Below, piece by piece: positions 27,100 through 35,928 of a stretch of 64,000 nt of DNA (within the stretch, counting starts at the first letter, position 1; every line of letters begins with the position of its first letter). Made by a program: the position numbers and the translations under genes. Below the pieces are notes generated by a model. That model worked only from the letters and a program-made list of their open reading frames with translations, was not told the DNA's origin and did no database searches. The DNA comes from Oscillospiraceae bacterium (lineage in GTDB: Bacteria > Bacillota > Clostridia > Oscillospirales > Oscillospiraceae). Where the stretch lies: positions 1 through 64,000 of the forward strand of contig JAFPWN010000012.1 in assembly GCA_017412765.1 (NCBI GenBank), given 5' to 3'.

Positions 27100-27838
27100 T
27101 TTAGTTTATTCGGCATATCAGGAAGGGCTTGGCCAAACGATATATGATTTTTTCTTTGCCGGCGGATTTGTCGGATTGACGATATACAATTTATCGGTTG
27201 CGAAGCACTATAAAATCAGCTATATCAAAGCTATTTTGTTTACCGTGATGGTTTATACGGCGTCCTTGGCCTGGATGTTCGTCCTTTACTGGGTGTTTAC
27301 GGGCAGCTGGGGCGGCAACAACATTGTCCGTATTTTCATCTGGGTGCCGGTGTTTGCTTATCCTGCCGCAAAGCTGCTTAAAATTGACTGGCTTACCGGA
27401 TGTGATTTTATCTCTCCGTGCCTGTGTATCAACCACGGCATCGCACACCTTGGATGTGCTTTTGCAGGCTGCTGCCGCGGATTTGAGTGGGAGCACGGTG
27501 TTTTTAACCCTGCGCTTAAGATAAAACTGTTTCCTATTCAGCCAATAGAAGCGCTGACAGCAATTCTGATCGCTGTGTTTATTGCAATCAGAGAGAAGAG
27601 AAAGGGATACCGAACTGACGGTCTGTCATTCCCGATAATGCTTATGCTGTTCGGATATACGCGTTTCTTATTTGAGTTTGCGCGCGATAACGATAAGCTT
27701 TTCTGGGGCATTTCGGAGCTTGCTCTCCATGCGCTTCTTGCCGGGATCGTAGGTACAGTATCTTACTTTATTGTGAAGCGCAGAAATGAAAACAGAGATG
27801 AAGGACAAAAAACAAAATCTGATTTAGTGATTGAGTGA
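27083..27838 (+). CDS. Lgt-like polytopic membrane protein, second of a pair
   Basis: The product has 251 residues and about seven membrane helices. AAGGAG (27068-27073) sits nine bases before ATG 27083, so this start is preferred over an in-frame ATG at 27062. Lgt-like landmarks are HLGCAFAGCCRG for the signature loop, FPIQPIEALTAIL for the yPtQLyE block and GYTRFLFEFARDND for the RFxxEFxR block. The usual Arg of the R-x-G-C signature is replaced by His, and the HGG box is not recognisable. Two neighbouring Lgt-like genes with different losses may form a heteromeric enzyme. No clear lipobox protein is encoded nearby, so the acceptor is unknown. Membership in the Lgt superfamily is likely and true Lgt activity is doubtful. 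Confidence 0.65.
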   Translation: MQWLSDLVYSAYQEGLGQTIYDFFFAGGFVGLTIYNLSVAKHYKISYIKAILFTVMVYTASLAWMFVLYWVFTGSWGGNNIVRIFIWVPVFAYPAAKLLKIDWLTGCDFISPCLCINHGIAHLGCAFAGCCRGFEWEHGVFNPALKIKLFPIQPIEALTAILIAVFIAIREKRKGYRTDGLSFPIMLMLFGYTRFLFEFARDNDKLFWGISELALHALLAGIVGTVSYFIVKRRNENRDEGQKTKSDLVIE

Positions 27839-27845
27839 CAAATCA

Positions 27846-29768
27846 ATGAAACCAATTAGTGAAGCGAAAAACTGCATAAGGAGAAATATCTGTCGGAGGA
27901 TAGCGGCGCTGTTCATTGCGGCTGCTTGCGCATTTGCGCTATTACCTCCTGCGGCTTTTGCAGCAGGTGGGAGTACCGGAGATCTCTCATGGTCGCTTAT
28001 AAACGGCACTCTCACCATTTCGGGCAAAGGCCGCATGCCGGATTATTCCGATTCTGTAATGCCGCCCTGGGCGGAGATATCAGACGCAATCAACCGCATC
28101 GTTGTATCTGAAGGTGTTACGAGCATCGGGTCTCTCGCGTTTTATAATTGCAGCGAGGCTAAGTTTGCTTTTCTGCCTTCAACTGTAACAAGTATCGGTG
28201 ATCGAGCGTTCAAGTTTTGCAGATCTCTGAGCTATTTATCTTTACCAAGCGGTCTGCTTTCCATTGGAGAAGCGGCGTTTGAGTCATGTGAAAACATCAA
28301 CGGCATTATATTACCTGACGGATTAAATTATATCGGCAATTATGCTTTTGACCGCTGTTCGAGTCTGACTCTGATCACTATTCCGGCTTCTGTTACGCAT
28401 ATGGGCAGCGTTTTGTTCCATTGCTGCACTTCGCTAATTCAGGTAGTGATTTTGGCTCCGATCACAGCGCTCCCGGATTGCACGTTTTATAACTGCAATT
28501 CACTTTCCACTGTTTCAGTACCTGAAACTGTTGAAGAGATCGGAGAGTACGCATTCCACAACTGCGAAAAACTCGGAAACGTTTATTATACGGGCGCTGA
28601 TTCAAGTGTCATAACAGACGCACTGGAATCTGATGCTACCGTAGGAAATGAAACGACTGTTATAGAGCAGAAGTCCGTCGGGCGAACTGATACGGGGAAT
28701 ATTTTTGTCAGCGGCAATAACGGCACAAGTATTTCCGCGGGAAAAACAGAAAATTCATTTATTACTCAGACTCAAGTAACGGAGTATGAGTTTACAGTAA
28801 ACGGTGAACCGGCGACTTATGAAGAAGTTTTGGAAACGAGCGAGGAAGATGAGATAGAAGCTAACGTCTCAACAACTACAACTATCTCGGCGGTAGTTCA
28901 TAATTCGGATGGTTGGTCAGATGTTGCGAGAGCAGCAGAGAGCGCTGTAAAGACAAAACACGAAGACAGCAGTGTCGAAGTAAGAGTGCAGATGGAGGAC
29001 TCCGTCATAACTCCGCGCGAGCTGACAAAGATGGCTGGAAGCGATGTTGATCTTACCATAACCACAAGTAATGGCAGTACTTGGAATCTTGACCAGTCGG
29101 AGCATTCGAGGGACAGCTTCAACCGGCAAACATATAATCTCGATTATTCCGTTTCAAAAATGGACAATGGCAGAAAAAGCACGGGCATTGAAAGCGATTC
29201 TGTTTACAGCCTGAATTTTGCCGGAAGCACAGATTTTACAGCAACGGTCGGAGTACCGCTGAAGGTCAGTGAAGCGCGCAAGACAGCGACGCTATATGAA
29301 AAGCATGGAAACGAGTATAACGCTGTACAGAACGTTGTTGTTGACGATTCCGGCACTGCGTGGTTCCAGCTTGCGAGTACGGATGAGAAAACAGATTATT
29401 TCGTCGCCGTAAACGCTGCCGGAGTTGACCACAGCGAAGCTATCGTTCCAACAACGCTATCAAAAGACTATAACATCAACTCAACGCTCGTCGGGGCTGA
29501 CGGAAAGCAGTATGAGATTACCGGCCGAACGTCCCGATGGGGCATAACCGGCGCGGAGTATATGATATACGTCGCTATCGCGGTCGGATTTGTCGTTTTG
29601 CTTATTACGCTGATTATGGTCACAATGAACAGAATTTCCAAATCGAGAGCAAAAATGATCGCTGAAGCCGAGGCTAAGGAGAGCAGCAAGGACCTCGACG
29701 AAGAAGAGCTCAGGCTTGAGATCATGCGTGAGCTGCTCGAGGAACAGGAAAAGTCAAACAAACAGTAA
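27846..29768 (+). CDS. BspA-type leucine-rich-repeat surface protein with membrane anchor
   Basis: The product has 640 residues from ATG 27846. An in-frame TTG 15 bases upstream is possible, and the ribosome binding site is weak, suggesting coupling to the previous gene. A signal peptide (about 1-40, ending AAFA) precedes six to seven BspA/TpLRR-type repeats (about 80-255) with cores such as SIGDRAFKFCRSLSYL and IGEYAFHNCEKL. A beta-rich domain follows, then one membrane helix (about 570-593). The 47-residue charged cytoplasmic tail contains EIMRELLEE, a helix motif that recurs in two neighbouring membrane proteins. BspA-type repeats usually mediate adhesion or protein binding. It probably displays repeats outside the cell while contacting a cytoplasmic partner. 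Confidence 0.78.
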   Translation: MKPISEAKNCIRRNICRRIAALFIAAACAFALLPPAAFAAGGSTGDLSWSLINGTLTISGKGRMPDYSDSVMPPWAEISDAINRIVVSEGVTSIGSLAFYNCSEAKFAFLPSTVTSIGDRAFKFCRSLSYLSLPSGLLSIGEAAFESCENINGIILPDGLNYIGNYAFDRCSSLTLITIPASVTHMGSVLFHCCTSLIQVVILAPITALPDCTFYNCNSLSTVSVPETVEEIGEYAFHNCEKLGNVYYTGADSSVITDALESDATVGNETTVIEQKSVGRTDTGNIFVSGNNGTSISAGKTENSFITQTQVTEYEFTVNGEPATYEEVLETSEEDEIEANVSTTTTISAVVHNSDGWSDVARAAESAVKTKHEDSSVEVRVQMEDSVITPRELTKMAGSDVDLTITTSNGSTWNLDQSEHSRDSFNRQTYNLDYSVSKMDNGRKSTGIESDSVYSLNFAGSTDFTATVGVPLKVSEARKTATLYEKHGNEYNAVQNVVVDDSGTAWFQLASTDEKTDYFVAVNAAGVDHSEAIVPTTLSKDYNINSTLVGADGKQYEITGRTSRWGITGAEYMIYVAIAVGFVVLLITLIMVTMNRISKSRAKMIAEAEAKESSKDLDEEELRLEIMRELLEEQEKSNKQ

Positions 29769-29788
29769 GTCGGTAGGGGTGAAACTGT

Positions 29789-30061
29789 ATGCAGGCATTG
29801 TTATCCGGAAAGCTAAGCTTATACGTACTTCTGCTGTTTCCGGTACTGCTGGTTTCTGCTTTTTTGCTCCAAAGGCTTGTAAAATCCATGCGCGATGAGC
29901 TCGATATGGCAAAGTATGAGCTTGAGCGCGGCCCGGTCGAGGAGGCGCCGGAAGCGCCTCCGGAAAACGAGAGATTGCCCGGATATATGATGCTTACGGA
30001 AGCCGATCTCAAGGAAGCGTATGAGAAGGTGCTGAGAGAGATGACGGAGACGGGGGAGTAA
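29789..30061 (+). CDS. Tiny bitopic membrane protein
   Basis: The product has 90 residues. A hydrophobic segment (about 9-28) is followed by a cytoplasmic part with KYELERGPVEEAPE and a closing helix ending KVLREMTETGE. The KYELERG stretch matches QYELERG just after the second membrane helix of the signal peptidase at 16334. The final helix matches the tails of the LRR protein and of the signal peptidase at 31320. It starts 20 bases after the LRR gene with a G-rich ribosome binding site. No enzyme motif is visible. It may be a small adaptor supplying in trans the tail that the first signal peptidase carries in cis. Confidence 0.65.
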   Translation: MQALLSGKLSLYVLLLFPVLLVSAFLLQRLVKSMRDELDMAKYELERGPVEEAPEAPPENERLPGYMMLTEADLKEAYEKVLREMTETGE

Positions 30062-30102
30062 CTATTAAAGCGGCAGACAGGATAGAGAGGAGTGAGCGGG
30101 AA

Positions 30103-31311
30103 TTGAAAAGAGTGTTTTCGCGTCTGTTTCTGACTGTTGTCGCGCTCGCAGTCGCGCTCGTTATGGTCGCCTCAGTGTCCTACGCCTGGCTCACCATCTC
30201 CGGAAGCCCTGAGGTAAACGGAATCTCCGTGTCGATCGGCGGCGGTACTACTATACTGATCGCTCCGAACGTCGCAGCTTCCGCCGCGCTCGAAAACGGC
30301 GAGACGGTAACCGTCAACTATCCCGGAGCATTCAGCGACAGTATGGAGTTCCTCAACAATGACTCATACAGCTATCTGAGCTCTCTCGCGGGACTCTCTC
30401 CGGTGTCAACCGCAGACGGAGTGAACTGGATGATACCGCAGTATGACGAATACGGCGTGCTGTCAGGTTTTTCAGTGGACTCTGATTACCGATACGCAAA
30501 CAGTGACGCGCGCGGCGGCTACGTTTATCTTGATTTCTGGATAGTGTCGCCTGGCGCAGACTACGACGTAAGACTCTCAACGGACGCGGTCAAGCGTGAG
30601 GGGAGCTATCTTGTGGAGCTGCCTGACGTTGTATCCGGCGAAAACGGTCTTGAGTTAGTAATGCCGGATAACAGGCTCGCCGCCTCCGCGAGAGTAGGCT
30701 TTCTTGTGTGCGACGAAACTGTCGATAACGCCGATATGCTCGCGTACACGAGGAGCGAAAACTATGACGAGCGATACATCACCATGCACGGTGGCGAGGG
30801 AAGCGGACAATTTACGATATACGAGCCGAACGCGCTCGCGCATCCCGGCGATGACGCTGCGGCGCGTTACGTTCCGACGATGCCCATAGCGGCAGACGGC
30901 ACGGAAACTGACGTCGCCCTTTTTCTTACGGCGCAGGAAGTGCCGGACTGGAACGGCGCAGGGGTACCGTTTGATCAGATATTTGCAGCGGCGACGGCGA
31001 ATAAGCAGGAGCTATCCGCTGAGCAGGCAAAATCGTTTTTCTATACGAAATACCTGCAGAACAATCTTGACGGTTATATCCGGACCGGACTTTTTTACAA
31101 GAACGCGGCGGAATTATACTATGACGCGGAGAACGCTGAAACTGCCGGAGCGGCGGATAACGCGGTGATCGCAAGACTTCACAGAGATATACCGCAGAGG
31201 GTCAGAATGTTTATCTGGCTCGAGGGTCAGGACTGCGACTGCGTCAACGAAGGAAAGGTGGATGCCTCCGCGCTCGCCGTAAGGATCGAGCTTGCCGGGG
31301 CGTCGAGATAA
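30103..31311 (+). CDS. Smaller SipW-type exported subunit (minor type, copy B)
   Basis: The product has 402 residues and starts at TTG 30103 behind GAGAGGAG. The signal region ends in VSYAWLTISGSPEVNGI. The mature domain resembles the gene at 15287 in order and style: an early beta domain, GGYVYLDFWIVSPGADYDVRL, a VGFLVCDE strand and FTIYEPNALAHPGDD. Like that gene it lies directly before an ER-type signal peptidase, nine bases upstream here. The two subunit-peptidase pairs look like an ancient duplication that has diverged. A dedicated substrate or an accessory subunit is likely. There is no membrane tail or sortase motif. Confidence 0.68.
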   Translation: MKRVFSRLFLTVVALAVALVMVASVSYAWLTISGSPEVNGISVSIGGGTTILIAPNVAASAALENGETVTVNYPGAFSDSMEFLNNDSYSYLSSLAGLSPVSTADGVNWMIPQYDEYGVLSGFSVDSDYRYANSDARGGYVYLDFWIVSPGADYDVRLSTDAVKREGSYLVELPDVVSGENGLELVMPDNRLAASARVGFLVCDETVDNADMLAYTRSENYDERYITMHGGEGSGQFTIYEPNALAHPGDDAAARYVPTMPIAADGTETDVALFLTAQEVPDWNGAGVPFDQIFAAATANKQELSAEQAKSFFYTKYLQNNLDGYIRTGLFYKNAAELYYDAENAETAGAADNAVIARLHRDIPQRVRMFIWLEGQDCDCVNEGKVDASALAVRIELAGASR

Positions 31312-31319
31312 TTTCGATA

Positions 31320-32045
31320 ATGAGTAAAGAAAGCGGCGGAAAATACACGATCAGATACGTCGTTATATCGCTTTTGCTTGCGGCGATGATGATCTTCTGC
31401 ATTTTCCTTGCGATACAGATTATAAAGAACGGCTACGCTACCGTTTTCGGCAGAAGCGCTTTCAGAGTGGTCACGGGCAGTATGGAGCCTGCGATCGAGG
31501 TCGGTGAAATCATTATTTGCCGTCAAACAGAAGCTGAAGAGCTGAAAGTCGGGGACATAATCTCATACAGATCGCCGCTGTCCGGTATGCGCGGCGCGAT
31601 AATAACACACAGGATAGCGGATATAATTCGTGAGCCGTCGGGCGCAATCGCGTTTGAAACCAAAGGCGACGCAAATTTGACGGCAGACCCATATTATATT
31701 CACAGCGACGATATTATAGGGAAGATGGTATGGCGAAGCGGAGACAGCTTCATAAACCGTGCGATCGAGTTTCTGACAAGCAGAATTGGATTTCTCGCGT
31801 GCATAGTTATGCCGGTTCTGCTTGCGGCGATAATTATTCTTAAAAGCGCGATAAACAATCTCTGCAAGGAGATAAAAAACGCTGTAAAAGAGCTTGCCGA
31901 AACCGAAATACAGCAAGCGTCGGATATAGACCTTGATTCTTATTCTTACCTGACGGAAAAGGATACCGAGGAGATAATCGAGAAGCTTATGAAGGAGCTT
32001 ACAGAGAATGCTGCAAAAGATAAGGAATGCGGCGAGGAACGCTGA
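31320..32045 (+). CDS. ER/archaeal-type signal peptidase I (SipW-like), second copy
   Basis: The product has 241 residues. One membrane helix (about 12-34) leads into an outside catalytic domain, and a second lies at about 155-177. Ser54 is in VVTGSMEPAIE, His97 in ITHRI, and Asp117 in TKGDAN, the Ser/His/Asp set of SipW-like peptidases. The cytoplasmic tail is shorter than in the enzyme at 16334 and contains EKLMKELTEN, a helix motif repeated in two neighbours. The next gene starts 38 bases before this stop, so the two are translationally coupled. Two different SipW-like enzymes in one locus imply either separate substrate sets or a heteromeric complex. Confidence 0.85.
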   Translation: MSKESGGKYTIRYVVISLLLAAMMIFCIFLAIQIIKNGYATVFGRSAFRVVTGSMEPAIEVGEIIICRQTEAEELKVGDIISYRSPLSGMRGAIITHRIADIIREPSGAIAFETKGDANLTADPYYIHSDDIIGKMVWRSGDSFINRAIEFLTSRIGFLACIVMPVLLAAIIILKSAINNLCKEIKNAVKELAETEIQQASDIDLDSYSYLTEKDTEEIIEKLMKELTENAAKDKECGEER

Positions 32046-33990
32046 AATAGCCGCAAAACTTAAAAAGTCAATAAAGATGCAGATACTTCTTGTCGCTTCA
32101 GCAATGCTTGTGATGATAGTGCTTATTTTTGCTATGACTGTCGCATGGTACACAAACGTAAGCAGAATGGAAGGATTAAGCTTTGAGACCGAGGCGTGGG
32201 GATTCAATCCGGAAAAAATAACCATCGGTGAGGAGAACGGAAAGGTTGGCGTTTTTCCCGGAAAAACCGGGATCGTTCCTCTTGCCGTAGACAACAGCCT
32301 TGAGAGCGACGACGTCCGCGCGATCATAACCGTGGACAAGTCTGAGATGAGCGAGGAGTATCAGAAGCGTCTGTATTTCTACGTGGACGAAAGCAGAACT
32401 GCCGGAGAAGAGCCTGCGAGCTGGCTCAGCGTCGGAAAGGACAATATATTCAGCTATTCCTACACCGTTCCGGCGGGCGATATTCTGACCTTGAGCGAGA
32501 ACTATTCGAGCGATGTTCCCATCCGCTGGAAATGGGTTTATACCCTGACCGGCTATTATTTCAAGGGTAAGGTCACTGAAAATGAGGTCGATGTAAGCGA
32601 GTATATAAGACCCATCGAGTATGATATAGACTCCGCCGTTTTTGCGGACCCGGTCGATCCTGCTATGCTTGAAGAGGGACAAGAGCCTCCGGAGAGGGTG
32701 CTCCTGCAGGTCGGAGAAAAGACAACAGACGAATTTCTCACAGAGCTTTTTGAGAGCGACGGTTTTAAAAACGAGGAACAGCTTGAAACTGTATTCAGCG
32801 GAGAAAAGACTTACTATAAAGTCTATGCCGATGAAAACGGCGAGGGAATATGGGCGTATCTTTGTACGCTCGAGGAGATAAACGCGGCGAATGAATTTGA
32901 CAGCGCCGCTGCCGATGCTCAGACAGAAGGTCTGACGGCAAAGGTTATAATAACAGCTTTCCCGATAAATACGATAAAAACCGATATATACGATAAAGCG
33001 GCGCTTATCGAGGCGCTCGCCTCGGATGAGCAGGTCAGTCTTGTGCTTCACAATAATTTTGAGCTCGGTGAAATGCTGGCACTAAGCGGTGAAAATACGC
33101 TCGATCTGAACGGTTACAGCCTTGACTACGTCGGAACGGAGAGCGAATACTCACTGTTCGACGTTGCAGAAGGCGCTTCTCTGAAAATAATAAACGGCAG
33201 CATAAGCGGAAATGGCGAAGGCAGCGCGGTTTCCGGCGTAACGTCAAGCGCCTGCGTGACGAGCGAGGGCGGAATTGTCCGCATGAGCGGAGTCGCGGTC
33301 ACGGGATTTGACACGGTGGTTTTCGCGGACGATTCAAAATGCGAGGCTGACAGCGATATAAGGATAGTGAAATGCGATCTCACGTCAAAGGAGACCTGCA
33401 TCGTCTTCTACGGAAACGGAACCCTTACCGACGGGTTGAGCAGGATAACCGTGTCTGATTGCTCGATAGTCAGCGGCTATATCGGCATCAGCGGAAACGG
33501 AACGAGCAAGGCGGGCGACGAGCGCTGGGGAACGGAGCTGGTTATAAACAACAGCACCGTCGAAGGAGCGTGGACAGCGCTCTATCAGCCGCAGCAGCGG
33601 GCTAAAACGACGATAACAAGCTCTGTACTCACGGGCTACACCGGAATTGCGGTCAAGGGCGGCACGGTGGACGTTTACAGCTCAGAGATAAACGGTACGG
33701 GTGAAAAAACGCCCGCAAGGAATGCTTCAAGCGGCTGGACTGATACCGGCGACGCGGTCTACGTCGAGGCGGGCTATGATTGGAGCGCGGGAGTATTCCT
33801 AAGAGGCGAGGATAACGTTCTCTCGAGCGAATACGGCTATCTTATACAGCTTTTCGGCGTTGACGGAAAAGGTCCCGGAAAGCTCATAGACGAGCGAAGC
33901 GAGACTTATTCGGATAATGAGTTCAACTGGAACGGCATAGGTATGCTTCAGATCGCTATGCCGGCTGAGGAAGGGCCGGTGGAGCCGTGA
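32008..33990 (+). CDS. SipW-type exported protein with a beta-helix domain
   Basis: The product has 660 residues. ATG 32008 has AAGGAG ten bases upstream; an in-frame ATG at 32077 would lose the basic N-region. The hydrophobic core ends in MTVAWYTNVSRMEGLSF, a shorter version of the family signal. The first half is a beta-rich domain with a long acidic stretch. The second half (about 345-600) has repeating Gly/Asn-rich strands such as LKIINGSISGNGEGS and LVINNSTVEGAW, typical of right-handed parallel beta-helices like those of pectate lyases and phage tail spikes. It could bind or cleave a surface glycan or act as a rigid spike. The 38-base overlap with the signal peptidase gene suggests it is a main substrate of that enzyme. 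Confidence 0.7.
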   Translation: MLQKIRNAARNAEIAAKLKKSIKMQILLVASAMLVMIVLIFAMTVAWYTNVSRMEGLSFETEAWGFNPEKITIGEENGKVGVFPGKTGIVPLAVDNSLESDDVRAIITVDKSEMSEEYQKRLYFYVDESRTAGEEPASWLSVGKDNIFSYSYTVPAGDILTLSENYSSDVPIRWKWVYTLTGYYFKGKVTENEVDVSEYIRPIEYDIDSAVFADPVDPAMLEEGQEPPERVLLQVGEKTTDEFLTELFESDGFKNEEQLETVFSGEKTYYKVYADENGEGIWAYLCTLEEINAANEFDSAAADAQTEGLTAKVIITAFPINTIKTDIYDKAALIEALASDEQVSLVLHNNFELGEMLALSGENTLDLNGYSLDYVGTESEYSLFDVAEGASLKIINGSISGNGEGSAVSGVTSSACVTSEGGIVRMSGVAVTGFDTVVFADDSKCEADSDIRIVKCDLTSKETCIVFYGNGTLTDGLSRITVSDCSIVSGYIGISGNGTSKAGDERWGTELVINNSTVEGAWTALYQPQQRAKTTITSSVLTGYTGIAVKGGTVDVYSSEINGTGEKTPARNASSGWTDTGDAVYVEAGYDWSAGVFLRGEDNVLSSEYGYLIQLFGVDGKGPGKLIDERSETYSDNEFNWNGIGMLQIAMPAEEGPVEP

Positions 33991-35867
33991 AAAAGCTGAC
34001 TTTTTCGGTGTTATCCGCCGCGCTCGTTTTGTCGCTGCTTATCGGCACAACCTTCGCAAGACCCGAGATGCGCGAGGAGAGCAAGGCTCTGAGCTTTTTT
34101 GTTGAACAGCCGGGAACGGTTACGTACTCGGCTGAAGCCGGTGAGCGGTTTTGTGAGACTGAATGGATAGTTGAAAACGGCTTATGCGAGCTGACATTCT
34201 CTGTCGCTAACGATACTGAGCTTACGATTGATACCGCTTTGCGCGTCATTTCGACGTCGCAGAGCGCTGAAACAAAGGTTTATCTGAAAACAGGCGAGCT
34301 TACGCTCACCGCAGCGGGGGAGCAAATCGCGGAAAGCTCTGTCCTGCACACGAAGTACGGAGACGGGCTTATCTTCGGCTTTTATTCGACAGCGGGGGAG
34401 GAGTGCGTCTGGTCAGTTCCGGCGCATCGGAGCATTGAATTTACGCTGATTGTCGAGAGTGCCGAGGACGGCGACGTTTTCTCGCTTCTCAGCGGCGACA
34501 ACAGAGCGATCTGGCACGGTATTTATCGCTCGCCCGTAATTGAGGATATTTCTTCTGAATTCGCTTTCTCCGACGGATTATCCGTTCTTCTCGGCGCTGT
34601 TGACAGTGCAGCTGTTCCGATCGGGAGCGGAGAATACTTCGTAACCACGGATAGCAGCAGAGTGGAAGCGGTAATCGAGGACGATATGCTCGTGATATCG
34701 CTTCTCGAGCCGGAGAGTGAGATAAAACCAGAGCCCGCTGAGAATGATGCGCAGAACGAGCCGGCTGCCGATCCGGAGGATGCAGAGAACGGCGATAACG
34801 TTGAAGGTGAAATAACGGAGCCCGTCGAAGAAGAAAATTCGGATGTGTCGGAAGAAGTATCCGAGCCTGCTGATGACGATTCACAAAACGGCGGCGAAGA
34901 GATACAGTCGGAGCAGAATTCCGTCGAAGAGAAAGAGCCTTCTGAGCCGGAAGAAACCGAGACAGTGACTGAGATCGAAACCGATACGGAAGAAACCGAG
35001 ACAGTGGCTGAGAGCGAAACAGATACGGAAGAAACCGAGACAGTGGCTGAGAGCGAAACAGATACGGAAGAAACCGAGGCAGTGACTGAGATCGAAACCG
35101 ATACGGAAGTAACCGGGACTGAGCCTGAGAGCGAACCGGAGCCGGAAGCCGAAACAGAGCCGGAAAAACCCCAGCCGGAGCCGGAAATCGAAACGGAATT
35201 TCACGTAACGCTTACCCGTCACACTGAAGATGCGGACGAGAGCATGGATTTCGTCATTTACGCTTCCGAACGCGCTTCATCGGGTGAAGTGATCACTAAC
35301 GGAGATTATTACGCTCCTGAGGTAAGCGTGATAGTCGCTCCCGCGGCGGGGGCGGCAGCGGTATTTATTCCTGCCGGTGCGTATTGCGAAGCGGAAGGAA
35401 AGCTCTATTACGCATATTCTGACGCGGTTCTTGAAATAAGCGACACAGCGCGGATAATGCTGCCGGGTGCTTTTACGCCGGAAACGTATCAGGTTACAGA
35501 TGAAACGATTTTGACTTATGCTCCGGCGCCGGACTTTGATACATATTTAAGACCGCTCGCGCTCGGTGACAGCGGGTATATTCTTCCCGTCTGGGATGCC
35601 TGCGGAAATGCGGAGCTTAACGTCATAAGCGGCGCCGATATCATTACCGAATCGGACGGGGAGGGCGAGCCGATGAAGCTCTCACCGGAAAACAGCCCGG
35701 CCGGAAAGTACGATCTGCTTTTCCGGTGGGTTTATGACGAGAAAATTATCTATGAGAAGCAGCTCATCGCAAGAGTATTCTACTCCGGGCTGATCCCGCC
35801 CGACGAAGTGGAGTTCATATATTTCCATGAAATGGAGCCGGAGAATGAGATCAATCAGGAAGGCTGA
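33987..35867 (+). CDS. Exported protein with acidic tandem repeats (stalk-like)
   Basis: The product has 626 residues, starting at GTG 33987 overlapping the previous stop by four bases (GTGA). A signal peptide ends around TTFARPEM; it looks less like the AWF type, so the processing enzyme is uncertain. A beta-rich domain (about 25-245) is followed by a very acidic region (about 246-405) containing four 13-residue repeats of the form EETETVAESETDT and a Pro/Glu tail. A second globular domain follows (about 405-620). The acidic segment should be extended and disordered, suiting a wall-spanning stalk. There is no membrane anchor at the C-terminus. I do not recognise either globular domain. Confidence 0.66.
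   Translation: MKKLTFSVLSAALVLSLLIGTTFARPEMREESKALSFFVEQPGTVTYSAEAGERFCETEWIVENGLCELTFSVANDTELTIDTALRVISTSQSAETKVYLKTGELTLTAAGEQIAESSVLHTKYGDGLIFGFYSTAGEECVWSVPAHRSIEFTLIVESAEDGDVFSLLSGDNRAIWHGIYRSPVIEDISSEFAFSDGLSVLLGAVDSAAVPIGSGEYFVTTDSSRVEAVIEDDMLVISLLEPESEIKPEPAENDAQNEPAADPEDAENGDNVEGEITEPVEEENSDVSEEVSEPADDDSQNGGEEIQSEQNSVEEKEPSEPEETETVTEIETDTEETETVAESETDTEETETVAESETDTEETEAVTEIETDTEVTGTEPESEPEPEAETEPEKPQPEPEIETEFHVTLTRHTEDADESMDFVIYASERASSGEVITNGDYYAPEVSVIVAPAAGAAAVFIPAGAYCEAEGKLYYAYSDAVLEISDTARIMLPGAFTPETYQVTDETILTYAPAPDFDTYLRPLALGDSGYILPVWDACGNAELNVISGADIITESDGEGEPMKLSPENSPAGKYDLLFRWVYDEKIIYEKQLIARVFYSGLIPPDEVEFIYFHEMEPENEINQEG
34950..35105 (+). repeat. Four tandem 39-bp coding repeats
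   Basis: The units start at 34950, 34989, 35028 and 35067. Units 2 and 3 are identical and units 1 and 4 differ at a few bases. A decayed fifth unit follows at 35106. The period is a multiple of three, so copy-number change would lengthen or shorten the acidic stalk without a frameshift. Confidence 0.85.
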
Positions 35868-35928
35868 AAGATTCTCAGTTTCTTCTATCTTTCTGCATAT
35901 CTGTTTCACACGGCTTTAGGGGGCGTTT

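Noticed and set aside
34950..35105. Tandem 39-bp repeats as a possible CRISPR array
   Set aside because: There are no unique spacers, the units are directly adjacent, and they encode in-frame acidic repeats.
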